Assembly: GCA_963792915.1 (NCBI GenBank)
Contig: CAWBYD010000006.1
Span: 124,001 to 188,000, forward strand
Direction: 5' to 3'
DNA from: Solirubrobacter sp963792915
GTDB taxonomy: Bacteria; Actinomycetota; Thermoleophilia; Solirubrobacterales; Solirubrobacteraceae
DNA length: 64,000 bases
Shown: positions 16,957 to 25,402 of the stretch, piece after piece
Position numbering within the stretch: the stretch's first letter is position 1
How the letters are laid out: every line of letters begins with the position of its first letter
Position numbers and translations under genes: made by a program
The notes under the pieces: model-generated
What the model was told of the DNA's origin: nothing
The model's input: the letters and a program-made list of their open reading frames with translations, nothing else
The model's database searches: none

Positions 16957-16990
16957 AACTCACGCGACCTTGGTACCGTGCGCCGCTCGA

Positions 16991-18667
16991 ATGGGCGTCG
17001 CGCTTGGCTGCCGCATCTGTTCCGGAGACCTGGAGCTGCATGTGCGGGGAAACAACGGAGCCGCGCCCAGCGCAGCGGCGTTCTCCCCGTCCGCCCATCT
17101 GCCGGGCCAGCACGGCGACCTGCTGGTGTGCCGCGAGTGCGGCTGCGTCCAGCAGCCCGTGCTCCCGAGCGGCGCGCCGCTGCACGACCTCTACCGCGAG
17201 ATGAGCGACGACGCGTACCTGAGCGAGGAGCTCGGCCGCCGCGCGACCGCCAACCGCCTGCTCGACCTGGTCGCAGCCCACCGGCCGGCCGGCCGGCTGC
17301 TCGACGTCGGCTGCGGCCACGGACTGCTGCTCGACGAGGCGCGCACGCGCGGCTATGCGACCCACGGCCTCGAGCTCTCGCGCACCGCGGCGGCCCACGC
17401 CCGCGGGCTCGGCCTGGCCGTCGACGAGCTCCCGCTGGAGGATTTCGCGGATCCGGCCGGCTTCGACGTCGTCGTCCTCGCCGACGTGATCGAGCACCTC
17501 GACGACCCGGTCGGAGCGCTCGCCCGCTGCGGCGACCTGCTGCGCAGCGGCGGCGTGCTGGTCGTCGTCACGCCGGACCCGAGCTCGCTGACCGCCAAGC
17601 TCGCGGGCGCGCGCTGGTGGGGCTACCTGCCCGCGCACACGGTGCTGCTGCCGCGCAAGACGCTGCGCGAGCTGATCACCGCCCAGGGCCTCGTGATCTC
17701 CGCCGACGTCCCGTTCGTGCGCACGTTCGCGCTCCGCCGCTGGGTCGGCGGGCTCGCGGAGCGGCTCGGGCCGGCGGCCGGGCCCGTCAACGCGGTCGGC
17801 GGCCGGCTCAACGGCACGCTCAGCCTCAGCCTGGGCGACGAGCGCGTGATCCTGGCCCACAAGACGCCGGTCCGGCACCCGGCGCAGCCGCTGCTGCAGC
17901 ACACCAACGGGCGCGTGCCCGTGCACGTCGTGCTTCCCGCCTACAAGGCGACGCGCACGATCCCGGACGTCGTCAACGAGATGCCGGTCGGCGCGGCCGA
18001 CCGCGCGCTGCTGATCGACGACGCCTCCGGCGACGAGACGACCCACGTCGCGTTCGCCCACGGGCTCGACGTGCTCACCCACCCCGCCAATCGCGGCTAC
18101 GGCGCGAGCCAGAAGACCGGCTACGTGCGCGCGATCAAGGACGGCGCGGAGGTCGTGGTCATGGTGCACGCCGACAACCAGTACGACCCGGGGCTGGTGG
18201 CCGAGATGGCGGCGCCGATCCTGAGCGGCGAGGCCGACATCGTGATCGGCAGCCGGCTACTGGACGACCGCGCCATCGCGGGCGGGATGCCGCGCTGGAA
18301 GTGGGTCGGCAACCGCCTGCTGACGACGATCGAGAACCGGGCCTTCGGCGTGCGCTTCTCCGAGTACCACACCGGCTACCGCGCGTTCTCGGCCGAGCTG
18401 CTGCGCGACATCGCGTTCCTGCGCAACTCCGACGACTTCGTCTTCGACCAGGAGATCTTCGCCCAGGTGCTGGCCCGCAACGCGCGCGTGAAGGAGATCC
18501 CGATCCCCACGCGCTACTTCCACGAGGCCTCCAGCGTCGACTTCTTCACCAGCGTCGTCTACGCGCTCAAGACCTTCGGCGTGCTGTGGCGCTTCCGGCT
18601 GGACGGGCGCCGCCGCTGGGCCCTGCTGCGCCGCCCCGCCGCATGCCTCTCGCGCGACGGCCGCTAG
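16991..18667 (+). CDS. SAM methyltransferase fused to family 2 glycosyltransferase
   Basis: 558-residue fusion. The N terminus has a zinc-ribbon-like pair (CRICSGD and CRECGC), as in sugar C-methyltransferase relatives. The methyltransferase domain (about 80-240) has LLDVGCGHGLLLDEA and VVLADVIEHLDDP. From about residue 305 a GT-A fold begins: VHVVLPAYKATRTI, LLIDDASGDET, the DxD-like VHADNQYDP and GSRLLDD, resembling dolichol-phosphate-mannose synthase-type GT2 enzymes. It probably modifies and transfers a polyprenyl-linked sugar at the membrane face. The start is ATG 16991. Its 3' end overlaps a GT39-like membrane transferase by 25 bases, which would use a lipid-linked sugar. Confidence 0.88.
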   Translation: MGVALGCRICSGDLELHVRGNNGAAPSAAAFSPSAHLPGQHGDLLVCRECGCVQQPVLPSGAPLHDLYREMSDDAYLSEELGRRATANRLLDLVAAHRPAGRLLDVGCGHGLLLDEARTRGYATHGLELSRTAAAHARGLGLAVDELPLEDFADPAGFDVVVLADVIEHLDDPVGALARCGDLLRSGGVLVVVTPDPSSLTAKLAGARWWGYLPAHTVLLPRKTLRELITAQGLVISADVPFVRTFALRRWVGGLAERLGPAAGPVNAVGGRLNGTLSLSLGDERVILAHKTPVRHPAQPLLQHTNGRVPVHVVLPAYKATRTIPDVVNEMPVGAADRALLIDDASGDETTHVAFAHGLDVLTHPANRGYGASQKTGYVRAIKDGAEVVVMVHADNQYDPGLVAEMAAPILSGEADIVIGSRLLDDRAIAGGMPRWKWVGNRLLTTIENRAFGVRFSEYHTGYRAFSAELLRDIAFLRNSDDFVFDQEIFAQVLARNARVKEIPIPTRYFHEASSVDFFTSVVYALKTFGVLWRFRLDGRRRWALLRRPAACLSRDGR

Positions 18668-19902
18668 CGCTCCCGGCGGCGATCGTGCTCGCGGCGCTGG
18701 CGCTGCGGATCGTCGTCGTGCTCGCGACGCCGCACTACCAGCTCGTGCACGACGCGATCGACTACGACCACCACGCGCGCTCGCTCGCCGCCGGCCACGG
18801 CTTCGCGCTCTCCTACGGGCGCCCGACCGCGTTCCGCCCGCCCGCCTACCCGATCTTCCTGGCCGGCGTGTACTGGTTGTTCGGCGCGGACGTCGAGGCG
18901 GGCCGGATCGCCAACGCGTTCGTCGGCGCCGGGATCGTCGCGCTGATCGGCGTGCTCGCGTTCCAGTTCTGGGACCGTCGCACGGCGCTGGTCGCGATGG
19001 CGCTCGCCGCCGTCTACGTGCCGCTGATCCTCGTCGGCCAGTCGATCATGTCCGAGCCGCTGTTCACGCTCTGCATGCTCGCGGCGATCGCGCTGCGCCG
19101 GCGGCCATTCCTCGCCGGGATCCTGCTCGGGCTGGCGATCCTCGGCCGCGCCAACGCGGTCGTGCTGATCGTCCCGCTGGCGTTCGCGGTCGGCCTGCGG
19201 CGCAGCGCGATCCTGGTCGTCGCCGCGGTGCTGACCGTCGCCCCGTGGACGATCCGCAACGAGCACGTCCTGCACCACTTCGTGCCGGTCTCCACGCAGC
19301 TGGGGAGCGCGCTGGCCGGCACCTACAACGACGAGGCGCGCACCGACCGCCAGAACCCCGCGAGCTGGCGCAGCCTCAAGCGCGTCGCCGAGTACAAGCC
19401 GATCTTCAAGACCATCCGCACGACCAACGAGGCGGTGCTCGAGCAGCGCATCCGCAAGCAGGCGATCGAGTACATCAAGCGCCATCGGGCCTACGTGGGG
19501 ACCGTCGCCTGGTGGACGACGCTGCGCATCCTCGACCTCGGCGGCCTGGACTGGGCGCGCCACACGGCGACGACGATCAGCGTGAGCCCCGGCTGGGGCA
19601 TGGTCGGCGTCGTCTGCTTCTGGTGCTTCGCGCTGCTGGCGCTGGCCGGCGCCTTCACGCGGCGCGCACGCGCGGCACCGCCCTGGCTGTGGGCGGTGCC
19701 GCTATTGATGTATCTGAGCGTCGTCTTCCTGGTCGTGGAGACGCCGCGCTACCGGACCGCGATCGATCCGTTCATCGTGCTGCTGGCGGCGCTGGCGCTC
19801 ACGCGCACAGCGCGAACGCCTTCACCGACCAGCTCGCCGCCGTCCCGCCCTGGATCTCCCGAGCGCCCACCGACACGCTCGATAGCGTCGTCGAAGGCGT
19901 GA
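18643..19902 (+). CDS. Membrane glycosyltransferase (GT39/ArnT/PMT-like)
   Basis: 419-residue polytopic membrane protein with about 9-10 hydrophobic segments. An early extracytoplasmic loop holds the acidic DAIDYDHHARSLAAGHGF, followed by AFRPPAYPIFLAGVYWLFG, typical of GT-C transferases that take a sugar from a polyprenyl phosphate donor. The upstream overlapping GT2 fusion could supply that donor. The ATG at 18643 lies within the end of the upstream gene. The last 30 residues are Pro/Ser/Arg-rich and antisense to a secreted-protein gene (104-base convergent overlap), so the C-terminal tail is probably not conserved. Confidence 0.85.
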   Translation: MPLARRPLALPAAIVLAALALRIVVVLATPHYQLVHDAIDYDHHARSLAAGHGFALSYGRPTAFRPPAYPIFLAGVYWLFGADVEAGRIANAFVGAGIVALIGVLAFQFWDRRTALVAMALAAVYVPLILVGQSIMSEPLFTLCMLAAIALRRRPFLAGILLGLAILGRANAVVLIVPLAFAVGLRRSAILVVAAVLTVAPWTIRNEHVLHHFVPVSTQLGSALAGTYNDEARTDRQNPASWRSLKRVAEYKPIFKTIRTTNEAVLEQRIRKQAIEYIKRHRAYVGTVAWWTTLRILDLGGLDWARHTATTISVSPGWGMVGVVCFWCFALLALAGAFTRRARAAPPWLWAVPLLMYLSVVFLVVETPRYRTAIDPFIVLLAALALTRTARTPSPTSSPPSRPGSPERPPTRSIASSKA

Positions 19903-20629
19903 GGTCGTCGAGCACGACGCGGCCCGCGCCGTTGAGCGTCTCGCCGCCCATGCCGAGCACCTTCTTACCGGCCGGACAGGACATCACGACGCCGTGGTTG
20001 TCCGACAGCGAGTCGCCGGTGAACGTGCGCAGCTCGAGCCCGGGGACGGGGTCGGCGCACATGGCGTGCGCCGTGATCGTCCAGGTGTTGGCGGTGCCGT
20101 TGCCGAGCTCCTGGCCGGCCGCGAGGACGCCGGTCAGGCTCGGGGCGATCGACGTGATCGCGACCTCGCCGCCGGAGTCGGTCTCCGCGCCGGCGCCAAC
20201 CACCTGCTGACCCGCCGGGCACTGCGCGACCACCTGGCGGCGGGAGTTCGAGCTCTCGGTGCTGACCGCGTCGACCTGGTGCAGGCCGGGCAGCGGGTTC
20301 GCGCAGACCGCGAACGTGTCGACCTGCCAGTGCAGCGAAGTGCCGTCGGCGTCCTCGAACCCGCGGGCGGTCACGCCGCCCAGCGGCGCGTCGAGCGTGA
20401 CGCCGTCGAGCATGACCTGCCCGTTGGAGGGGAAGATGCGCCCGCCGCCGCCGAGCACGCTCGTCCCGGTGGGGCAGCCGGCGAAACGGTCCTTGGCGGG
20501 CAGTGAATCGTTGAGGCTCGAGCGGGTGACCCGCTGCAGCCCCGCGGGCGATGCCGACGCGAGGCTCGTGAGCGCGGAGAAGAGCGCGAGCGCGGCGGCG
20601 ACGGTGGCGATGAGTGATCGTTTGGACAT
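19799..20629 (-). CDS. Secreted repeat protein, function unknown
   Basis: 276-residue exported protein. A Sec signal peptide (KRSLIATVAAALALFSALTSLASA) is followed by about three copies of an 80-residue unit. Each unit begins CPxGxxVxGxGG and ends in an xxAxCA motif (CPTGTSVLGGGG, CPAGQQVVGAGA, CPAGKKVLGMGG; FAVCA, HAMCA, FALCA), giving one Cys pair per repeat, probably disulfide bonded. The predicted fold is beta-rich. No enzyme motif is seen. The ATG at 20629 was chosen because it places the signal peptide at the N terminus. It overlaps the convergent glycosyltransferase by 104 bases. A cell-surface or secreted binding role is likely but not shown. Confidence 0.82.
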   Translation of the reverse strand: MSKRSLIATVAAALALFSALTSLASASPAGLQRVTRSSLNDSLPAKDRFAGCPTGTSVLGGGGRIFPSNGQVMLDGVTLDAPLGGVTARGFEDADGTSLHWQVDTFAVCANPLPGLHQVDAVSTESSNSRRQVVAQCPAGQQVVGAGAETDSGGEVAITSIAPSLTGVLAAGQELGNGTANTWTITAHAMCADPVPGLELRTFTGDSLSDNHGVVMSCPAGKKVLGMGGETLNGAGRVVLDDLTPSTTLSSVSVGAREIQGGTAASWSVKAFALCA

Positions 20630-20729
20630 GGCCTCCAGGCTCCCGGCCGTCGGCTCGCGCGCCCATGCGGCAACCCCGCAGGGGCTCGGCGGAGGACCGC
20701 CGTCGCGTTCGGGGAAACTCCAGGAATAC

Positions 20730-20739
20730 GCACCGGTGC
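20730..20739. promoter_or_regulatory. Possible GntR operator
   Basis: GCACCGGTGC is a perfect 10-base palindrome, 21 bases upstream of the GntR GTG start, in the 131-base divergent region shared with the secreted repeat protein. In a GC-rich genome this can occur by chance. Confidence 0.3.
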
Positions 20740-20760
20740 CGCCGCGTAGCATGGCCGGCA

Positions 20761-21474
20761 GTGATCAGCCCGCTGGACAACCGCTCGCTGACCGAGCGGA
20801 CGCGGGACGCGCTGCTGGCGGCGATCCGCGCGGAGGGCTTCCCGCAGGGCCGGCTCCCGCCGGAGGGCGACCTCGCGTCGCAGCTCGGCGTGAGCCGTAC
20901 GACGGTCCGCTCCGCGCTGCAGAGCCTGGCTTCCGACGGGCTCGTGTCGCGGCGCCGGCGCCACGGGACGTACGTCAACACGCATCTGCTGCGCGCGTCG
21001 ATGCGGCTGAACCGGCTGGTGCCGTTCACGCGGCTGATCGAGCAGTGCGGCTACGTCCCATCCGTCGATCCGCAGCTGCACGCGCTGCGCGCCGCGGACG
21101 CGGACGCCGAGGTGCTGCACGTCGCGCCCGAGACGCCGTGCCTGGTCGTAAAGCGCCTGCTGCGCGCGAGCGGGGAGCCGGTGATCACGGTCGCCGACGT
21201 GGTCCCCGACCTCGGCGTGGACGTCGTCGACGCCGAGTCGACGTTCGCGTTCCTGGCCGCGAACGGGCGCGGGCCCGTGGACTACGTGACCTGCGAGTTC
21301 ATCCCGCGCCTGGCGGGCGAGGACACGCCCGCGGGGCTGCGGATCGCGCCCGGCCGGCCCTACATCGAGCTGCTCGAGACGCACTTCAGCCGCGATCACG
21401 AGCTCATCGCGATCTCGCGCGTCGCCGTCGATGATTCGCTGGTCCGGCTGTCGCTGCTGCGGCGCGACCTCTAA
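20761..21474 (+). CDS. GntR/HutC family transcriptional regulator
   Basis: 237-residue regulator. The N-terminal winged helix (residues 10-75) has LPPEGDLASQLGVSRTTVRSALQSLASDGLV. The C-terminal UTRA effector domain (about 90-235) is typical of HutC-type proteins that sense sugars, amino acids or histidine intermediates. The GTG at 20761 fits the expected N terminus. It is divergent from the secreted repeat protein, which may be a target. It converges with the XRE regulator, sharing 4 bases at their stops. No catabolic operon adjoins, so the effector is unknown. Confidence 0.9.
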   Translation: MISPLDNRSLTERTRDALLAAIRAEGFPQGRLPPEGDLASQLGVSRTTVRSALQSLASDGLVSRRRRHGTYVNTHLLRASMRLNRLVPFTRLIEQCGYVPSVDPQLHALRAADADAEVLHVAPETPCLVVKRLLRASGEPVITVADVVPDLGVDVVDAESTFAFLAANGRGPVDYVTCEFIPRLAGEDTPAGLRIAPGRPYIELLETHFSRDHELIAISRVAVDDSLVRLSLLRRDL

Positions 21475-22250
21475 CCCTGACGGCCGACGAACGCGGCGGT
21501 CGCGCCGTCGGCCGGGAAGAAGGACTCGATCACGAGCTCGGAGACCGTGATGTCGGTAGCCGTGCCGAAGCGCGTCGCGGTCGAGATGAAGCGCAGCTCG
21601 CGTTCCCCGGCGCGCAGCACGAGCGGCACCGCGATCTCGTTGACGGTCTCCACGCCGTCCCCCCCGCCGTAGCCCACGAGCTCCGCGTGCAGCGTGAAGA
21701 GCGCCGGATCGCCCGACGCGACCGCCTGCCGGAACAGCCGGTCGAGCAGGTGCGCGCGCCACTCGCCGAGGTTGACGATCCGCGGCGCGAGCCCCTCGGG
21801 GTGCAGTCCGAGCCGCAGCACGTTGACGGGCGGCTCGAGCAGGTGCGCGGCCACGCCCTCGGTCAGCAGGGCGAGCGCGGCGTTGGCGGCGACGAGCCCC
21901 CAGTGGCGATCGGCCACCAGCGCCGGGTACGGCTCGTGCCCGGCCAGCACGCGGTCGAGCGCCTCGCGGACCGGCGCGAGCTCGGGGTCGCCCAGATCGT
22001 GCTGCGCGTAGGCGGGCGCGTAGCCCGCGGCCAGCAGCAGCGCGTTGCGTTCGCGCAGCGGCACCTCCAGGTGCTCGGCCAGCTGGACGACCATGGCGGC
22101 GCTGGGCCGTGAGCGCCCGGTCTCGACGAAGCTCAGATGGCGCGCCGAGACGCCCGCCTCGAGCGCCAGATCGAGCTGGCTCATGCGCCGCCGCCGGCGC
22201 CAGTCGCGCAGCAGCGGGCCGATCTGCGGGCGTTCTGCGGTCAGCGTCAT
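21471..22250 (-). CDS. XRE family regulator with MmyB-like ligand domain
   Basis: 259-residue protein. The N-terminal Cro/C1 helix-turn-helix (about residues 10-65) reads LRDWRRRRRMSQLDLALEAGVSARHLSFVETGRSRPS, followed by the MmyB-like PAS-type domain with PALVADRHWGLVAANAALALL and EWRAHLL. In related proteins this C-terminal domain binds fatty-acid-like ligands. The ATG at 22250 is preferred over one 36 bases upstream because the helix-turn-helix then starts at a typical distance. It is divergent from an MFS exporter, which is the likely target. Confidence 0.9.
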   Translation of the reverse strand: MTLTAERPQIGPLLRDWRRRRRMSQLDLALEAGVSARHLSFVETGRSRPSAAMVVQLAEHLEVPLRERNALLLAAGYAPAYAQHDLGDPELAPVREALDRVLAGHEPYPALVADRHWGLVAANAALALLTEGVAAHLLEPPVNVLRLGLHPEGLAPRIVNLGEWRAHLLDRLFRQAVASGDPALFTLHAELVGYGGGDGVETVNEIAVPLVLRAGERELRFISTATRFGTATDITVSELVIESFFPADGATAAFVGRQG

Positions 22251-22286
22251 GGCCGCCAAGCTAGCGCCGCGACCGCCGCCGAACAC

Positions 22287-22301
22287 TTACCTGCGAGGTC
22301 A
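22287..22301. promoter_or_regulatory. Possible XRE operator in the regulator-MFS intergenic region
   Basis: TTACCT, GCG, AGGTCA (22287-22301) form a 6-3-6 near-palindrome with one mismatch, in the 88-base gap between divergent genes. It is in a good position to repress both, but short. Confidence 0.35.
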
Positions 22302-22338
22302 TTGAGACGCCGCGCCCGCGCTGGGACCGTGCCGGGCC

Positions 22339-23664
22339 ATGACCTCCACCGCATCTCCCCGAGCGGCCCTGCCGGTGCTTCTGGCCGGAGCCTTCATGGT
22401 CGTCCTCGACTTCTTCATCGTCAACGTCGCGCTGCCGTCGATGGCCGCCGGCCTGCACGCCGGCGCGAGCACCCTCGAGTGGGTCGTCGCCGGTTACGGG
22501 CTCTCCTTCGCCGCGTTCCTGATCACCGCCGGCCGGCTCGGCGACGGCCGCGGCCGGCGCCGGATGTACGGCCTCGGCCTCGTGCTGTTCACGGTCGCCT
22601 CGCTGGCCTGCGGGCTCGCACCCTCGGCCGAGGCGCTCGTGATCGCCCGCGTCGTGCAGGGCGTCGGCGGCGCGATCGTGATGCCGCAGGTGCTCGCGAT
22701 CCTCGCCGCCGACCGGCGCGGCCTCACGATCTTCGGCGTCGTCGCCGGACTCGCCGCCGTCGGCGGCCAGGTGATCGGCGGCGCGCTGGTCGAGACCGTC
22801 GGCTGGCGCGCGTGCTTTCTCATCAACGTCCCCGTCGGCATCGTCGCGCTGGCGCTGCTCGGGCGCGCGCTCGCCGAGACGCCGCGGCGCGCCACGCGCA
22901 TCGACGTCTTCGACACGGTGCTGCTCGCGGCCGGCCTGACCGCCGTCCTGCTGCCGCTGATCGAGGGCCGCCAGCACGGCTGGCCGGAGTGGACGTTCGC
23001 GTCGCTGGCCGCCGCGCCGGTGATCCTGGGCGCGTTCGTGCGCCGCCAGCAGCGCCGGCCGACGCTGCTCGACCTCGGCCTGTTCCGCGCGCGCGGCTTC
23101 TCCGCCGGGCTCGTCACGCAGCTCTGCCTGGCCTGCGCGCAGGCGTCGTTCTTCGTCTACCTCGCGCTCTACCTGCAGGGCGAGCGCGGACTGTCGGCGC
23201 TCGAGGCGGGGCTCGTCTTCACGATCCTCGCGGCCGCCTACGTCGTCGTCTCCGGGCCGGCCACGCGGCTCTCCGGACGCGGCGTGGTCGCCGCCGGCGG
23301 CGCGCTGTTCACGGCCGGTCTGGCGGCGCTGATCCCGGCCGTCGACGGTCCGCTGGTCGGGTTCGTCCCGGGTCTGGTGCTGGCCGGCGCCGGCATCGGG
23401 CTCTGCTACACGCCGCTGACGACGATCGTGCTCTCGACCGTCCCGGCGGCCCGCGCCGGCGGCGCGTCGGGCGCGATGTCCACGACGCAGCAGCTCGGCT
23501 ACGCGCTCGGCGTCGCCGTCACCGGCATCGTCTACTTCGCCGACGGCTTCCAGACGAGCCTGATCGAGCTCGCCGCCGTCGCCGCCGGAGTGATCGTCGC
23601 GGCGCTGGCGCTGCCGGCGGCGGCCGAGCGGCCCGCCGTCGCCGCCGTGACGGAGCTCGGCTAA
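22339..23664 (+). CDS. MFS drug exporter (DHA2-like)
   Basis: 441-residue major facilitator protein with 12-14 hydrophobic helices. Motif A-like GRLGDGRGRRRMYGLG lies between helices 2 and 3. LVVARVVQG-type sequence (LVIARVVQGVGGAIVMPQVL) follows, and motif C-like GPATR and GGALVETVGWR are present. DHA2 antiporters expel drugs or metabolites using the proton gradient. It is divergent from the MmyB-like XRE regulator, which probably controls it. It is followed 14 bases later by a deacylase-like gene that may be cotranscribed. Confidence 0.92.
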   Translation: MTSTASPRAALPVLLAGAFMVVLDFFIVNVALPSMAAGLHAGASTLEWVVAGYGLSFAAFLITAGRLGDGRGRRRMYGLGLVLFTVASLACGLAPSAEALVIARVVQGVGGAIVMPQVLAILAADRRGLTIFGVVAGLAAVGGQVIGGALVETVGWRACFLINVPVGIVALALLGRALAETPRRATRIDVFDTVLLAAGLTAVLLPLIEGRQHGWPEWTFASLAAAPVILGAFVRRQQRRPTLLDLGLFRARGFSAGLVTQLCLACAQASFFVYLALYLQGERGLSALEAGLVFTILAAAYVVVSGPATRLSGRGVVAAGGALFTAGLAALIPAVDGPLVGFVPGLVLAGAGIGLCYTPLTTIVLSTVPAARAGGASGAMSTTQQLGYALGVAVTGIVYFADGFQTSLIELAAVAAGVIVAALALPAAAERPAVAAVTELG

Positions 23665-23678
23665 CCTCGCGCTCGCCC

Positions 23679-24557
23679 ATGCGGACCGTCATCACGCTCA
23701 ACGGCGTCGAGCACCCGGCGTTCGTGCTGCGCGGGGCCCGCGACGGGCCGAAGCTGTCGCTGATCGGCGGGATCCACGGCTGCGAGTACTCGTCGATCGC
23801 CGCGGTGACGCGGGTCATGCGCGAGCTGGACGGCGCCGAGCTGTCCGGGACGGTCACGGCCGTCCCGGTCGTGAGCCTGGAGTCGTTCCGGCAGCGCTCG
23901 CCGTTCGTCGTCCCCGCGGACGGCAAGAACCTCAACCGCAGCTTCCCGGGCGACCGCGACGGCAGCTACACCGAGCGGCTCGCGCGCGAAATCTTCGAGA
24001 CGCTGATCGAGCCGGCCGACGCGCTGATCGACCTGCACGGCGGCGATCTCGTGGAGGCGCTCGAGCCGTTCGCGCTCTATGCGAGCGAGGACGCGCGCGA
24101 GCTGGCACTGGCGTTCGGGCTTCCGTACGTCATCGACGCCCAGGACGGCTCGCTGCGCGGGATGACGGCCGGCGCGGCCGCCGAGACCGGGATCCCCGGC
24201 GTGATCGCCGAGGCCGGCGGGCTCGGGCAGCTCGACGAGGGCGCGGTGACGCTGCTCGTCGAGGGCACCAAGAACGCGTTGCGGCAGCTCGAGATGCTTC
24301 CCGGCGCGCCCGCCCCGCCGCGCTCGCAGACCGTCCGCCGCTTCGTCTGGGTGCGCTGCACGCCCGCGGGCTTCTGGGAGGCGGCCGTCGCCACCGGCGC
24401 GATGGTGTCGGCGGGCGACACGCTGGGCGCCGTCAAGGACCTCTACGGCGACACGCTGGAGACGATCCGCGCGCCGGAGGACGGTGTGATCCTGTTCCTC
24501 ACCACGAGCGCCGCGGTGGCGCAGGAAGGCCTGCTGCTCGGCCTCGGCGTCGTCTGA
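23679..24557 (+). CDS. Succinylglutamate desuccinylase/aspartoacylase family protein (M14-like)
   Basis: 292-residue zinc hydrolase-like protein. Zinc ligands are visible: HxxE in GGIHGCEYSS (about 32-41) and His in LIDLHGGD (about 109-116). The catalytic Glu is probably in VIAEAGG. KNLNRSFPGD supplies the substrate-binding Asn/Arg. Family members remove an N-acyl group or cleave an amide. The C-terminal 90 residues form a lipoyl/biotinyl-like beta domain (VSAGDTLGAVKD...IRAPEDGVILFL). The ATG is at 23679. It probably shares a transcript with the MFS exporter. Substrate unknown. Confidence 0.88.
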   Translation: MRTVITLNGVEHPAFVLRGARDGPKLSLIGGIHGCEYSSIAAVTRVMRELDGAELSGTVTAVPVVSLESFRQRSPFVVPADGKNLNRSFPGDRDGSYTERLAREIFETLIEPADALIDLHGGDLVEALEPFALYASEDARELALAFGLPYVIDAQDGSLRGMTAGAAAETGIPGVIAEAGGLGQLDEGAVTLLVEGTKNALRQLEMLPGAPAPPRSQTVRRFVWVRCTPAGFWEAAVATGAMVSAGDTLGAVKDLYGDTLETIRAPEDGVILFLTTSAAVAQEGLLLGLGVV

Positions 24558-24758
24558 CTAGTGGGCGTGGCCGGAAGTTCGGCGTATAACCCGGCGAATG
24601 CACGGGTCGTCGCTGCCTGCGGCGGACGCCGCCCGCATACTGGTGGTACGTGTGCGGCGGCCGCCGCCCGGCAGAGCGAAGCGGTGACGAGCCCCCCGGG
24701 CGAGGCAGAGCGGGCCGGGCCCGCCGGAATGCGTCGAACTTTCGGACGCGTCCACTAG
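24558..24758. mobile_element. About 200-base inverted-repeat element (MITE or REP-like)
   Basis: The ends are 27-base inverted repeats matching at 22 positions: 24558-24584 begins CTAGTGGGCGTGGCCGGAAG, and the complement of 24732-24758 begins CTAGTGGACGCGTCCGAAAG. Both end in TTCGnCG. Inside lie further palindromes, including ACGAGCCCCCCGGGCGAG. No credible gene is present. The left end starts at the deacylase stop and the right end forms the stop of the next minus-strand gene. A related single end occurs at 25379-25402. Confidence 0.65.
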
Positions 24759-25018
24759 GCCGCGAGCGCGAGCGCGGCCGGCTCAACCGCGTACAGGCGC
24801 AGGCCACAGGAGAGCTCGCGGGCGAGCGCCTGCGGGTCGCGCTCGGCCAGCCGGGCCGCGACCCACTCGCGACCGAAGCCCGGGATCGACAGCGCCTCGG
24901 CCGTGGTGATCCAGACCCGCCCGGGCATCCCCTCGACGCTGAAGCTCTGGACCATCGGCTCGCCGTCGAACCGCGAGGCGAGCGCGGTGTCGGAGATCTC
25001 ACGGGTCAGGACGAACAC
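24755..25018 (-). CDS. Small hypothetical protein
   Basis: 87 residues from GTG 25018 (after GGAGAG, 10-base spacing); earlier in-frame starts at GTG 25045 or TTG 25054 would add 9-12 residues. The protein reads VFVLTREISDTAL then GMPGRVWITTAEAL and REWVAARLAERDPQALAREL, with no signal, membrane segment or known motif. Its stop codon lies in the right terminus of the inverted-repeat element, so its C terminus may have been altered by insertion. Function unknown. Confidence 0.5.
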   Translation of the reverse strand: MFVLTREISDTALASRFDGEPMVQSFSVEGMPGRVWITTAEALSIPGFGREWVAARLAERDPQALARELSCGLRLYAVEPAALALAA

Positions 25019-25095
25019 GTGTGCGACTCTCTCCAGCCCGCGCACACGGGTCAAGACACCGCGTCGGCAGCACCCCCCGGCCGGGGTAATGCGTG

Positions 25096-25368
25096 CTATT
25101 CCGAGTGTTTGAGCAGGTACTCGATGTAGATCGGGCGGCGTGCCTCGAGCGCTTCGTCGTCGTGGCTGAAGGCGTCCAGCACCTGACGGCTCCAGTGCAC
25201 GACCTGCTCCTCGGCGCGCTCAGGATCGCCCTCCGCGGCATCGGCGGTGGGCGTCTCCTCCATCAGGCTCCAGAAGAACTTCACGTCGAGACGGCGTTTG
25301 GCGCGCGCGACCGCGCGGTCATGCAGCTCGCGCGAGGTCAGTTCGTCAAGTTCCTCGAAGGTGGTCAC
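25096..25368 (-). CDS. Small conserved hypothetical protein
   Basis: 90-residue soluble protein from GTG 25368. Highly charged and helical: TFEELDELTSRELHDRAVARAKRRLDVKFFW, then QVVHWSRQVLDAF and a C-terminal YIEYLLKH. The pattern looks conserved among Solirubrobacterales-type genomes (recognised, not searched), but no function is known to me. An upstream in-frame ATG at 25428 would overlap the repeat and the neighbouring gene and is less likely. It lies 27 bases before the repeat end and downstream of the GGDEF-EAL gene on the same strand. Confidence 0.65.
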   Translation of the reverse strand: MTTFEELDELTSRELHDRAVARAKRRLDVKFFWSLMEETPTADAAEGDPERAEEQVVHWSRQVLDAFSHDDEALEARRPIYIEYLLKHSE

Positions 25369-25378
25369 GCCCCGCAGC

Positions 25379-25402
25379 CTAGTGTCCCGCGTCGGAAGTT
25401 CG
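25379..25402 (+). repeat. Third, solitary copy of the CTAGTG...CGGAAGTTCG repeat end
   Basis: CTAGTGTCCCGCGTCGGAAG followed by TTCG matches the left end of the 24558 element at 18 of 24 positions and shares CGCGTC with its right end. It sits exactly between two minus-strand genes, directly after the stop of the GGDEF-EAL gene. Confidence 0.55.

Noticed and set aside
24561..24758. Two 65-residue frames on opposite strands inside the repeat element
   Set aside because: They mirror each other because of the inverted repeats and have no coding signature.
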